Below, piece by piece: positions 14,701 through 26,563 of a stretch of DNA of 64,000 nucleotides. Origin of the DNA: Glandiceps talaboti (taxonomy: Eukaryota; Hemichordata; Enteropneusta; Spengelidae); contig NC_135552.1 of NCBI RefSeq assembly GCF_964340395.1, positions 1,681,001 to 1,745,000 of the forward strand, read 5' to 3'. How positions within the stretch are numbered: the stretch's first letter is position 1; each line of letters begins with the position of its first letter. Position numbers and translations under genes: made by a program. Under the pieces are notes generated by a model that saw only the letters and a program-made list of their open reading frames with translations, was not told the DNA's origin and made no database searches.

Positions 14701-15071
14701 TTTTTGGGTAAACCTGGCATAAGAAAAAAATTCTTGATATAAGAATTTATCGGTTAGAATTTTCAAGAATTGCAATTCTTAACCTACTGATTCTTGTCTC
14801 AAGAATTTTTTTCTTGTGTGAAGAATTTTTTTCTTGTCTCAAGAATTTCATTTCTGGTAGTGTATAATTTGTTTTGGACACGTTCCTTATTCTTCAGTTT
14901 GAAATGGTTTGCTGAAAGTTCATGCACATCCCACAGTTGTTGATACATGTACATGTACGTTACATACAATGTTTTGAATACACAGTAATGTACATGTACC
15001 ATTGCTATTTCCCTTCTGTACACAAAGTAGTTTTCTTTGAAAAGCAGAAATCTGTAGTACATCATGTAAAC

Positions 15072-15122
15072 ATTTTTAGCACAACTGAACTGATAAGGTT
15101 CAGTAGTGCTATAGGTATGGTG

Positions 15123-15168
<46 letters not shown>

Positions 15169-16035
15169 ACGACTTAAACTAAAAAAAACTGCCAGACCGA
15201 TTGCCTTGGTGCGATGTCTGTCTGTCTGTCTGTCTGTGTACGACTTAAACTCAAAAACCACCAGGTCGGTTGTCTTGGTATTTGGTGGGGACATTTGGTG
15301 TCTAGTTGCAAAATTGTTCAAAGCAATATGATCAAATCACATGTATGTGATTTGGGTCAAAAAGTGTTATTTTTGATCGAAAAACGTACTCATAAACTAC
15401 TCGGCAGATCGGTCTGAAATTTGATGGGAACTTTCTTAGGGTTACATGTATTAAAAATATGATGTGTTCGTGACATGATAATTCCATCAGTAATATGCAA
15501 ATTAGGGCTAAAAATGTGTCTATTGGTAAAAGATCTTCAATTCCAAAACTACTCAGCAGATTTGGCTGAAATTTAATGGGGATGCATCTGGAGGTGCATA
15601 GATGAAGGAATATTAAGCATATACAATGATCTCATCAGTGATATGCAAATTAGGGGTAAACATATGAATTTTGGTAAAAAACTTATCTCAAAAAGCATTT
15701 GGTCAGTGACTCTGACACTGACATTTAATGAGATTTTTCTAGACATGATATTCTGCAGATTTGTTCAAAACATTTGACACAATTGGCCCTAGCAACCATG
15801 ACCATGCCCTTAGCAACAACCAAATAGCAGTATAATTTAGATAAAGAACAACATCATCTGGTAGGCAAGTGAGTAAACATTCAAAAAAAAATGCAAATAT
15901 CCCTAGCAACCATGACCATGCCCATAGCAACAGCCAAAAGGTGGTGTATTTCACAAAGATAACAGGGATTCTTAGACAAATGAACAAACATTCAAAAAGG
16001 TGTATGCAAATATGCCTAGCAACAAGACCACACAG
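15072..16035 (+). mobile_element. Family A interspersed repeat (5' part)
   Basis: Begins with TTTTTAGCACAACTGAACTG and a hairpin made of AGCAC-a-ACTGAAC and GTTCAGT-a-GTGCT. A (TG)n microsatellite follows at 15124-15168 and a TCTG run near 15214. The shared body follows, then copies of a roughly 111-bp core with the motif ACGCCCATAGCAACAGCC. It diverges near 16035, where other sequence starts. Five other copies or fragments occur in the window. Confidence 0.8.
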
Positions 16036-16502
16036 GGCTCCCACTAGCAAATTAAAACATTTAGCCACTGAATTAGCCAATCTCAAAAAATTTCGCCACT
16101 TTCTGTGAATATTAACCATTACGTTAGGCATTAAAATGGTGAAATGTAGTGACGTAGGATATTTTAGCTCTAGAGGAGAAATGACAAGATAAAAGATGTA
16201 TGCGGGCAAGGAAAAGCTGCTGTGATTTTCGATGACATGGAGCACGTACCACACGGCCCGATAAGAGAAATTTATTTTGAGACACAAGTCGGCCTCTGCT
16301 GACCATCATCTTCATTCAATACTATCGATATACTGAGTCGATATCTTGGGGGTAAAGGGACAAGAAACAAATTATTTATGTTAAAATTGTATGTACTGTA
16401 ATCATTTCTAATTAGACTAATTTTTCTTTCACGATAAAATACCATTCTTTAATTACGTCACACTTACGACATAGGTCAATCTCAGGATCAGGATCAACCA
16501 TC
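16036..16502. other. Unclassified sequence, no gene seen
   Basis: Separates the family A repeat from the duplicated block. Open frames on both strands at 15739-16315 mostly reflect the repeat. No domain was recognised. Confidence 0.5.
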
Positions 16503-19301
16503 AAACTATGACAACATAGCTTGGATGAATAATTACCATCACCACATTACTATTTGTCGATGAAATTTTTCATAATGGGTAACAAAAATTAATGAATTTA
16601 TGAATCATTAAAAAAAATCACCAGCACTTGGTTTACAGCTGACTTGGCGAAAGGTCGACTCATATGCATGTTCGTAGTTCTACAACGTACTGTAGCGACA
16701 TATATATAATTCAGCTAACTTGGCGTAAGGTCGACTCAAATGCATGTTCGTAGTTCTACAACGTACTGTGGCGACATAATTCGGTCTGAGTTTTGACTTC
16801 CAGAAGTAGGAATCAAACGGTCCAATCTCACAGCCAGCCAGGACATAGTTTCAACTTACTCTTCCAAAGGATTTATATTCTGTTGAAAAATCACAAGATT
16901 TTCCCATAATTCAACAATAGCAACATGACCACGCCCATAGCAACAGCCAAATGATAGCGTATATCGCAAAGATAGCAACATAGTTGGATAGGCAACTGGA
17001 TAGTCTTTCAACAAATGAACACCTATTGTTAGCATGGACTATATGGATAAACATTTTTAAAAACTGTACAGTTGTGTTTCAACGCCATTTGCGTTATTTT
17101 TGTAAATGTTACTGTCCTGCTCTTTATTATTTGCAAACATGGTGTATATTTGGCCCAATGTTTTTCCTTTTGGTACATATATGTATGTATACATAATTCA
17201 TGATGCAAGATTAAGGGTGAAACGAGAATACATCAATGCACATTGCGATATTTTTTGATGAAAGGAAAAGTAATCAGGCTTATTTCTTATAGTTATATTG
17301 ATTACAGCTGTCACCTTGCTTGGGAGATAAAATAAAATAAAATAGTTGATTTAAAATCTCGTAAAGAAGCTCCACTGAACATGAGTTCGGCCATTTTGGA
17401 AATGTCCTGCAATGAATTGTGGGAAAATCCTCTGGTGATAATATCATATTTACCACAAACTCTTTGTGTTCAGAAATACAAATCTTATCAAACTATGACA
17501 ACATAGCTTGGATGAATAATTACCATCACCACATTACTATTTGTCGATGAAATTTTTCATAATGGGTAACAAAAATTAATGAATTTATGAATCATTAAAA
17601 AAAATCACCAGCACTTGGTTTACAGCTGACTTGGCGAAAGGTCGACTCATATGCATGTTCGTAGTTCTACAACGTACTGTAGCGACATATATATAATTCA
17701 GCTAACTTGGCGTAAGGTCGACTCAAATGCATGTTCGTAGTTCTACAACGTACTGTGGCGACATAATTCGGTCTGAGTTTTGACTTCCAGAAGTAGGAAT
17801 CAAACGGTCCAATCTCACAGCCAGCCAGGACATAGTTTCAACTTACTCTTCCAAAGGATTTATATTCTGTTGAAAAATCACAAGATTTTCCCATAATTCA
17901 TCAAAAATGTCGGATAGCATGATCTTATGATGTATAACAATTAGCTGCTTTATGATTTTGTAGCATGTCACATTCATTTTGTTAGTCATCGGCAAATTTC
18001 AATCTAATGGTGATGTATTCACGTAATTTGTATTCATGTGCAAATATAAATGTATATACCACCAAAAACTTATATCTCAAAAAGTACTTGGTCAATGAGT
18101 CTGAAACTTGGTGAGATGTTTCTGAAAGTGTTATTCTGCAGATTATCTTCAAAACATTTTGACAAAATTGGCCCTAGCAACCATGACCACGCCCTTAGCA
18201 ACAACCAAATGGCAGTATAGTTTGGTCAAATAACAACATCATCTGGTAGGCAAGTGAGTAAACGTTCAAAACATGTATGCAAATACCCTAGCAACTATGA
18301 CCATGCCCATAGCAACAGCCAAACGGTGGTGTATTTCACAAAGATAAAAGGAATTAATAGACAATTGAATAAACATTCAAAAAATGTATGTAAATTTGCC
18401 TAGCAACAAGACCACGCCCATAGCAATGGCCAAATAATCACATATATTGCAAAGATAACAGGAATAGAAAGACATGAATAAACATTCAAAAATGTATGCA
18501 AATGTGCCTGGCAACAAGACCCCGCCCATAGCAAGTCAAATGATCACATATATTGCAAAGATATTAGGATTTGACAGATAAATGAATAAACATTCAAAAA
18601 ATGTATGCAAATGTGCCTAGCAACAAGACCATGCACATAGCAACAGCCAATGATTACATATTGCAAAGATAATATCAGGAATTCATACACAAGTGAACAA
18701 AAACATGCAAAAATGTATGCAAATGTGCCTAGCAACATGACCACGCCCATAGCAACAGCCAAATGATAGCGTATATCGCAAAGATAGCAACATAGTTGGA
18801 TAGGCAACTGGATAGTCTTTCAACAAATGAACACCTATTGTTAGCATGGACTATATGGATAAACATTTTTAAAAACTGTACAGTTGTGTTTCAACGCCAT
18901 TTGCGTTATTTTTGTAAATGTTACTGTCCTGCTCTTTATTATTTGCAAACATGGTGTATATTTGGCCCAATGTTTTTCCTTTTGGTACATATATGTATGT
19001 ATACATAATTCATGATGCAAGATTAAGGGTGAAACGAGAATACATCAATGCACATTGCGATATTTTTTGATGAAAGGAAAAGTAATCAGGCTTATTTCTT
19101 ATAGTTATATTGATTACAGCTGTCACCTTGCTTGGGAGATAAAATAAAATAAAATAGTTGATTTAAAATCTCGTAAAGAAGCTCCACTGAACATGAGTTC
19201 GGCCATTTTGGAAATGTCCTGCAATGAATTGTGGGAAAATCCTCTGGTGATAATATCATATTTACCACAAACTCTTTGTGTTCAGAAATACAAATCTTAT
19301 C
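16503..19301. repeat. Imperfect tandem duplication, order A-B-A-C-B
   Basis: Segment A at 16503-16913 recurs at 17490-17900 (offset 987). Segment B at 16918-17489 recurs at 18730-19301 (offset 1812). The 829-bp segment C (17901-18729) lies between A and B only in the second unit. The copies look essentially identical, including an identical 70-aa frame at 16984 and 18796. The simplest history is duplication of A-C-B followed by loss of C from the first unit. Two assembled haplotypes or an assembly error would give the same picture. The A-to-B junction in unit 1 falls at TCAACAATAG near 16911. Confidence 0.9.
18057..18914 (+). mobile_element. Family A interspersed repeat (3' part)
   Basis: Contains the shared stretch beginning with CTTATATCTCAAAAAG, several roughly 111-bp core units with CGCCCATAGCAACAGCC, and the family 3' end (CAGTTGTG, then CGCCATTTGCGTTATTTTTG). 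The final core unit and the 3' end also appear at 16918-17102 because of the duplication. The 5' hairpin end is missing. Confidence 0.8.
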
Positions 19302-20106
19302 TGCTTTGTACCCTGAAAAGTTCTTGTCAAATGAAGAGCAACTATATCAATGAAATGTAAAGTCTGTTTGCAAATCAATGTAATATTTCAGTAATGTAAT
19401 AGTCATTCAGCATGTTGTGTTTCTGACAAAAAGTGTAGCTGTGTACACATCTCACCAGTATACTGGGTACATACATGTATACCATGTTATGCACATTGCA
19501 CACTGCATTATTAAACAAAACAATGTACATGATGTAACTGGTGACAATTTCCAATGGGCACTGAGTGTGGGATACCATGGTGACAATTCCCAACATGCAC
19601 GGAGCTTCTGGTGAGAGATGCATAAATTCAGCAAATGTCATCACTTGACTTTTTTGGTGTAAATAATTATGACTTCAGATTATTCAAGGAAATTTCTTTG
19701 AAGTATTTTGTGCCAGAAACTCTAGCAGACAGGATGGTTGACTCAAAATGATTGTTACATTGCAGGTTGACCACCAGTCTACTACAACAGTTGATAATTA
19801 TAAAATATAAGTGTAATTCTTATGATAAATCAGTCTCGTTCCCAAGTGTTGATGAGATTCATGCATACACATGTACAAGTGTACCTTTCTCAGTACTTTA
19901 CAATTTTATATATTCCCCAAAATTTGTAAAATTATTAGCCAGGAAATAATTCAAGTATTTTAATGCCTGACACATAAATTTTCTGTGAGAAATGAACTAT
20001 GGTTGAGAGATAAAGAAGGAGAAATATGGAAAATGGCTTGGAAGTACCCCCAAATCTCAAATTGTGAAAAATGGTTTGAAGTGCTCAAACTCAATTCATT
20101 TGACTT
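19302..20106. other. Unique intergenic sequence, no gene seen
   Basis: AT-rich sequence with scattered TACATGTA motifs. Open frames up to 89 aa overlap on both strands without a recognisable domain. Confidence 0.5.
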
Positions 20107-20780
20107 GTGTGTATGTACAGCCACCATGTACATGTATGTGTACATTTATATACCTGGTGTGTATGTACATGTATGTGTACATTTATACACCCAGTGTGTA
20201 TTTACATGTATGTGTATATTTTATATACCCAGTGTGTATGTACATGTATGTGTACATTTATACACCCAGTGTGTATTTACATGTATGTGTACATTTATAT
20301 ACCCAGTGTGTATGTACATGTATGTGTACATTTATACACCCAGTGTGTATGTACATGTATGTGTACATTTATACACCCAGTGTGTATGTACATGTATGTG
20401 TACATTTATACACCCAGTGTGTATGTACACTTATGTGTACATTTATATACCCAATGTGTATGTACATGTACATGTATGTGTACATTTATACACCCAGTGT
20501 GTATGTACATGTATGTGTACATTTATACACCCAGTGTGTATGTACATATGTACATTTATACACCCAGTGTGTATGTACATGTATGTGTACATTTATATAC
20601 CCAGTGTGTATGTACATGTACATGTATGTGTACATTTATATACCCAGTGTGTATACATGTATGTGTACATTTATATACCCAGTGTGTATGTACATGTTTG
20701 TGTACATTTATATACCCAGTGTGTATGTACATGTATGTGTACATTTATATACCCAGTGTATATGTGTACATTTATATAAT
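20107..20780. repeat. 37-bp minisatellite (TGTATGTACATG type)
   Basis: About 18 units of 37 bp (some 43 bp through an extra ACATGT) with motifs GTGTATGTACATGTATGTGT and ACATTTATACACCCA. The unit lacks stops in all three + frames, which produces overlapping frames of 237-264 aa of Cys/Tyr/Val-rich sequence. These are by-products. Confidence 0.95.
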
Positions 20781-21893
20781 TAACTGTGGACCAAAACATA
20801 CCTGTGCATTTACAATGTAAACTTTACTATATGCCCATAACAACATCAGCTGTACTAAGATTCCATTGGTTGCAATGACAATTAATGTTCATAGTTATTC
20901 CATATACACATGTACTATATAGTCACATGTACATGTAGTGTAGTGTAGTGACTCATGTATGTTTCCCTTTCAAATGTCATTGGAATTTTTCTGAGGGGAA
21001 AGAGCAATTTGAAACAACCCAAGATTTGTATGGCCTGATATTGATGTGTGCTTTCTTGGATACATGTAGTGTATTAATATGACTGATGCCCCATTCCAAT
21101 GAGAAAGACAGTTAGTCTTCCTAACTTACATGTGTACATGTATGGTTTTAAACACACCCCTCCCCCATTTATGAAGTCCTGCATGTACAAGATTCAGACC
21201 TGTATTGCACCAATGAATTTTAAAAGGAGTTCCCCAGCAGTTCAACAATGTTATTATATATTAAATATAGCTTTCAAATTTCATATACAAAAACATGTGT
21301 GCGTTCCCAGAATGCAACAATGTAAAAATGTACCCCTCCCCTAGACTGTGTGTACATATACATATACCTTATATCATATGTGAGGATTATAGAAGCATGA
21401 AACTCTGAGTTATGATATTAAGTATATATGTATACATGTACCTTGTATATATACATGTATGTTAGCTATAACTTGTATAACTTTCAATTATGTAGTCCTC
21501 ACATAAGTAACCTAATTGTACTTGTATGAACAGAATACCATATACATGTACATGTATTTATATTAGTGTACATTACATGTAAATTTAACTATATATCATA
21601 AAAACATTACTTTCAGTATTAAAACTAAAACTGTTTTGTTTGGTACTAAATGTGTTGTGACTCCATGCTACTGTTGTGTTGAAACACTCTTGAGAAGACT
21701 TCATCTGTACAATCCATGTATTTATTTTAAGTTAACCCTGTCTTACAAAAATGTATCTGTACAATCCACTGCATGTATTCATTTTAACCCAGTCTTCTTG
21801 TAAGTTATTTAAATTTGTTTATTCATGCATTTCTGTTTTCCATGTAATACTTTGCGATGAAGGCATCTACATGTAGCGCAGGATCAATGTGTT
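20781..21893. other. Unique sequence upstream of the gene, no gene seen
   Basis: Rich in TACATGTA-type palindromes (near 20925, 21430, 21545). Open frames up to 81 aa lack domains. The missing first exon of the DPYS/CRMP gene could lie here or outside the window; I could not identify it. Confidence 0.45.
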
Positions 21894-22680
21894 CATTTTT
21901 AGTCCTCAAGGGGCACCGCCCAGAGGGGACTTATACATTGGGTTGTGTCCATGCGTCTGTCTGTCTGTGCATGCATGTGTGCATTCCCCCTCATATCTCT
22001 GGGATTTCATCCAAACCTGATATAAAGATATTATACTACATGTATGTGAGACATGTGCACATCACTTTGTTTTACGACCAAATCAATTATGGCTGAATGG
22101 TGGCCATATTTGTTGTTAAATTTCACAAGATTCATCATAACTTTGTATGTGTAATATGTAGTGACGCCATTTCAAGCACCTACACCCATATTAGCAAGTA
22201 TGATCTTTCTTTTAAGATTTTGACCTTGAAAGTCTTCTTCAAGGTCAAATAGCTAAATATGGGTTATCTTCAAAGCTTTTTTTTCAAACATTTAAAGTGA
22301 TGATATTTTAATCATGTCTTGTTTTTGAATGTCACTTAATTGCATGACCATGACCTGAATAGCAAAATGGCAGCCATGTTTGTGATAAACAAGCACAATT
22401 TGCCTATCTCCATAAGTTTGATACATAATTATGGACACCATTCAAGTGTCTACCCTCACATTATCAATGATGAGCTTTCTTATGAAATATTGATCTTTCT
22501 TTCTTGAGAACTTCATGTATGTTAACTCAAGAAGTTGAATACACAAAGACTCCATTTACATGTCTATACACAAAGGTCAGCTTTCTTTTCATATCTTGAC
22601 CTTTGACTTTGATCTCAATAATCAAGGTCAAATTGTAAATTGGTCAATAAATTATGAAGTTTTGTATTAGAGAAACCATT
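21894..22680 (+). mobile_element. Family C interspersed repeat, probably 3'-truncated
   Basis: Starts TTTTTAGTCCTCAAGGGGC and continues to GAGGGGACTTATACATTGGG. The AGTCC and GGACT ends form an outer stem. A short TCTG run follows, then sequence with the motif ATGGCNGCCATNTTTGT shared with the copies at 38150-40492 and 48031-48592. The start resembles family B (GGGGACTTATGGATTGGGTT). The characteristic 3' hairpin is not seen here. Confidence 0.65.
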
Positions 22681-22754
22681 CAAACATGCACAATAACTTG
22701 GCCATAAACACACGAGTTGGGAGTATGTCTTCAATTGAAGGCTTGTATTACATG

Positions 22755-22890
22755 TGTTGATATTACAGACATAAATGACATTGTATATCTATGTCATATG
22801 TACTGGTATGTGATGTTTCTACTAAATGTGTTTGATATTACAGACATAAATGTGTTCATTGTACTAAATGTGTTTGATATTGCAGACACA
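22755..22890 (+). repeat. Three local copies of the exon 1 acceptor region
   Basis: TTGATATTACAGACATAAATG occurs near 22757 and 22831, and the variant TTGATATTGCAGACACAAAG at 22874 is the true exon boundary. ACTAAATGTGTTTGATATT is shared by the last two. The two upstream copies are decoy acceptors with a stop (TAA) just inside. Confidence 0.75.
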
Positions 22891-22974
22891 AAGAATCCTA
22901 GTTAAAGGTGGCAAGGTAGTCAATGCTGACTATTCCTTTGATGCTGATGTCTACATTGAAGATGGAGTTATTCG
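22886..22974 (+). CDS. DPYS/CRMP: DPYS/CRMP exon 1 of those found (N-terminal beta strands)
   Basis: Follows the acceptor TTGATATTGCAG and ends CG before donor GTAAAT. It reads [20 protein letters not shown] then DVYIEDGVI, matching the start of the family (LLIKGG, VVND, ADVYVEDG). It begins in phase 0, so an upstream exon should supply the first few residues. An in-frame ATG at 22868 would read MCLILQ into the exon, after an in-frame TAA at 22865, and would need no upstream coding exon. Confidence 0.93.
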
Positions 22975-23349
22975 GTAAATATTTCCAGAATGCCTTCCTC
23001 CAATTATCCACACATCATCCTTCTAATTCCATTCTTCATTACTTCTTAACTCACCCTTCTCCTCATTTGTTCCTTTCGCTTTCTTATTCCATCGATCTAT
23101 CCTCAGTTCACCACTTTCAGTACACTTAACGTCTCTACAAATATACCACCCCTCATAATCATTATGATGTTCAGTTCTTACATGTACACCCTAAATCCAT
23201 TGACAAGCATAAACTCAACTTGATTTTGGAGAAGCAAATTCCTTTTATTACATTTTTAGCACAACTGAACTGATGAGGCTCATTAGTGCTATAGGCATGG
23301 CAAAGTGTCTGTCTGTGTGTGTGTGTCTGTCTGTCTGTCAGTCTGTGTT

Positions 23350-23391
<42 letters not shown>

Positions 23392-26300
23392 GAATTTAAA
23401 GTAAAAAATGCTGCACTGATTGCTATAATATTTAGTGGGCGTACTACCTTGGGGGTCTAGTTGGGAAATTGTTCAAATCAAAATGATCTTATCGCCGGTG
23501 TGGGATTTGGGTAAAAAAAATGTTATATTGGGTCAAAAAAACTTAAACTCAAAAACTACAGGGCAGATCGGTCTGAAATTTGGTAGGAATTTTCTTAGGT
23601 GTGTTTAAATTAAGAATTCTTCATGACATGATGATCCCTTTAGTGATATGCAAATTAGGGCTAAAAATGTGTCTTTTTTGGTCAAAAATCTTTAATTCCA
23701 AATCTACTGAGCAGATTGGGCGGAAACTTAATGGGGATCCATCTGGGTTTGTATAGATAATGAAATATTAAACATATGATTTTGTCAGTGATATGCAAAT
23801 TAGGTGTAAAATGTGAATTTTGTTCAAAAACTTATTTCAAAAAGTTCTTGGTCAATGCGACTGACTGAAATTTGGGGAGATGTTTCTAGAAGTGTTATTC
23901 TGCAGATTTTCTTCAAAACACTTTGGCAATTGTGTCAATATGCCCTAGCAACTATGACCACGCCCTTAGCAATAACCAAATGGCAGTATATTTTGGTTCA
24001 ATAACAACATCATCTGGTAGGCAAGTAAATAAACATTCAAAAATGTATGCAAATACCCTAACAACTGTGACTTTGCCCATAGCAATAGCTAAACAGTGGT
24101 GTATTTCACAAAGATAACAAGGATTAATAGACAAGTGAACCAAACATTCAAAAAATGTATGCAAATATGCCCAGCAACAAGACCACACCCATGGCAACAG
24201 CCAAATGATCACATATATTGCAAAGATAACAGGGATTAATAGCCAAATGAATAAACATTCATAAAAATGTATGCAAATGTGCTTAGCAACAAGACCACGC
24301 CCATAGCAACAGCCAAATGATCACATATAATGCAAAGATAACAGGGATTAATAACCAAATGAATAAACATTCAAAAATATATGCGGATATACCTAGCAAC
24401 ATGACCATGCCCATAGCAACAGCCAAATGATTGCGTATATTGCAAAGATAACAACAGGGTTGGATAGGCAACTGGATAATCATTCAGCAAATGAACACCT
24501 ATACCTAGCATGGATCAGCATGTGGGTAAACATTTTTTAGAAACTACAGTTTGTGATACATCGCCATTGGCACAATTTTATGTGTAGTACTAGTAGATAG
24601 ATATATAGTTTTCATTTTATATGTAGTAGATAGACATATAGTTTGTAGTAGATAGACATATAGTTTGTAGTAGATAGACATATAGTTTGTAGTAGATAGA
24701 CATAGTTTTCATTTTATATGTAGTAGATAGACATATAGTTTGTAGTAGATAGACATATAGTTTGTAGTAGATAGACATATAGTTTTCATTTTATATGTAG
24801 TAGATAGACATATAGTTTGTAGTAGATAGACATATAGTTTGTAGTAGATAGACATATAGTTTTCATTTTATACGTAGTAGATAGACATATAGTTTGTAGT
24901 AGATAGACATATAGTTTGTAGTAGATAGACATAGTTTTCATTTTATATGTAGTAGATAGACATATAGTTTGTAGTAGATAGACATATAGTTTTCATTTTA
25001 TATGTAGTAGATAGACATAGTTTGTAGTAGATAGACATATAGTTTGTAGTAGATAGACATATAGTTTGTAGTAGATAGACATATAGTTTGTAGTAGATAG
25101 ACATATAGTTTGTAGTAGATAGACATATAGTTTGTAGTAGATAGACATATAGTTTGTAGTAGATAGACATATAGTTTTCATTTTATATGTAGTAGATAGA
25201 CATATAGTTTGTAGTAGATAGACATATAGTTTGTTGTAGATAGGCATATAGTTTGTAGTAGATAGACATATAGTTTGTAGTAGATAGGCATATAGTTTGT
25301 AGTAGATAGGCATATAGTTTTCATTTTATATGTACATTTGTAGTAGATAGACATATAGTTTTCATTTTATAGACATATAGTTTTCATTTTATGTGTAGTA
25401 GATTGGTAATTATATAATTTTCATTATACTAGACTTCAGTGACATGTTCTTTCTTCACTTCTGCAGCCAAGTCGGAAAAGACTTGATCACCCCTGGAGGA
25501 GCTACTATCATAGATGCCAGTGGTAAACTGGTTATGCCTGGTGGTATTGATACTCATACTCATTTTGAAATGCCATTTATGTGTACTGTATCTGCTGATG
25601 ACTACTATCAAGGCACTAAGGCTGCATTGGCTGGTGGTACCACTATGATCAGTAAGTTGTACAGTCAGGGGTATACATTTAAAGTCTGTAAATATATACA
25701 GCACAGTTTTATTCTTACATTTATACATTTATCCCCATTCCCAATCAACCTAGCAAGAGATCAAAAATTGCCTACTTAGGGGGCCTTATTCCCCCAATAT
25801 GCCAATTAAAAATCCTCACTTGCATGGCTATATATGTGTGTTCCCAGCTCCTAGCAGACTTCATTGAATATTCAAGTTCGAAAATACCAGTTTTTCCCAT
25901 TGTGACCTTTTTCAGTGTTCTTATTAGAGATTACTTGTTTGGTCATTGTTTTGTTCAGAATGGTAGCGAGAGTGATTAGTTTTGTGCAGTGAGTTCATTT
26001 TCATACTTCCACTTGTTATGTTTGTTGGTGGGTAGTTGTGGTCTTGTTGCACTGACAGAACATCTATGCCACAAATAATTCTACAACCACATTTGTTTGT
26101 CCTGTAACCAGTGTTGTTTGTCATTTACTCTGTTTATGGAATATTTGTAATTTAATATCAGGCAGTGTATTAGTATTACTGTGAGTTCGTTGTCTAGACT
26201 GATTTACAATCTCACCATCTATCTTGATTTGTGTTTTGATGCTAGACATGTCACATGGTTGTGTTTCACTGACTAGAATATCGATACCACAGCCTTTAGC

Positions 26301-26485
26301 GGCTTTGTTTTTTTATTTTTGCTCCGTAACCAGTTTAGTTTGATACTTGGTTTAATACAGTCCTTGCCAACAACTGGAAATCCGAAGTGATGCATAGTTG
26401 TTGGGTAATTGCTTGTCGGTTTTAAGCACAACTGAACAGAGGTTCAGTAGTGCTATAGGTATCGCCTGGCGTCTGTCTGTCTGTC

Positions 26486-26521
<36 letters not shown>

Positions 26522-26524
26522 TGT

Positions 26525-26563
<39 letters not shown>

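Larger units (their letters stand above)
7757..14864. mobile_element. 7.1-kb TA-flanked element with terminal inverted repeats and internal palindromic arrays
   Basis: The 15-bp sequence TACACTACCAGAAAT at 7757-7771 recurs as its exact reverse complement at 14850-14864. Similarity continues inward for about 60 bp with gaps (RAAATTCTT, then CAAGAAAAAAATTCTT blocks). Read as TA plus CACTACCAGAAAT, both ends have a TA target duplication, as made by Tc1/mariner-type elements. The interior holds two arrays of TTCTTG/CAAGAA palindromes around a core with a reverse-transcriptase relic. No transposase was recognised, so it is non-autonomous. It could alternatively be a fold-back element. Family assignment is inference; the inverted repeats are seen directly. 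Confidence 0.7.

Noticed and set aside
12625-14775. Minus-strand frames of up to 271 aa rich in QEYSRKRILV
   Set aside because: Direct translation of the 31-bp palindromic array; several phases are open at once.
16984-19008. Two identical 70-aa frames as a duplicated gene
   Set aside because: They are the family A 3' end and flank carried by the segmental duplication; no domain or start context.
19985-20820. Plus-strand frames of 237-264 aa (CMYMYVYI-type)
   Set aside because: All three phases of the 37-bp minisatellite are open; composition follows the repeat only.
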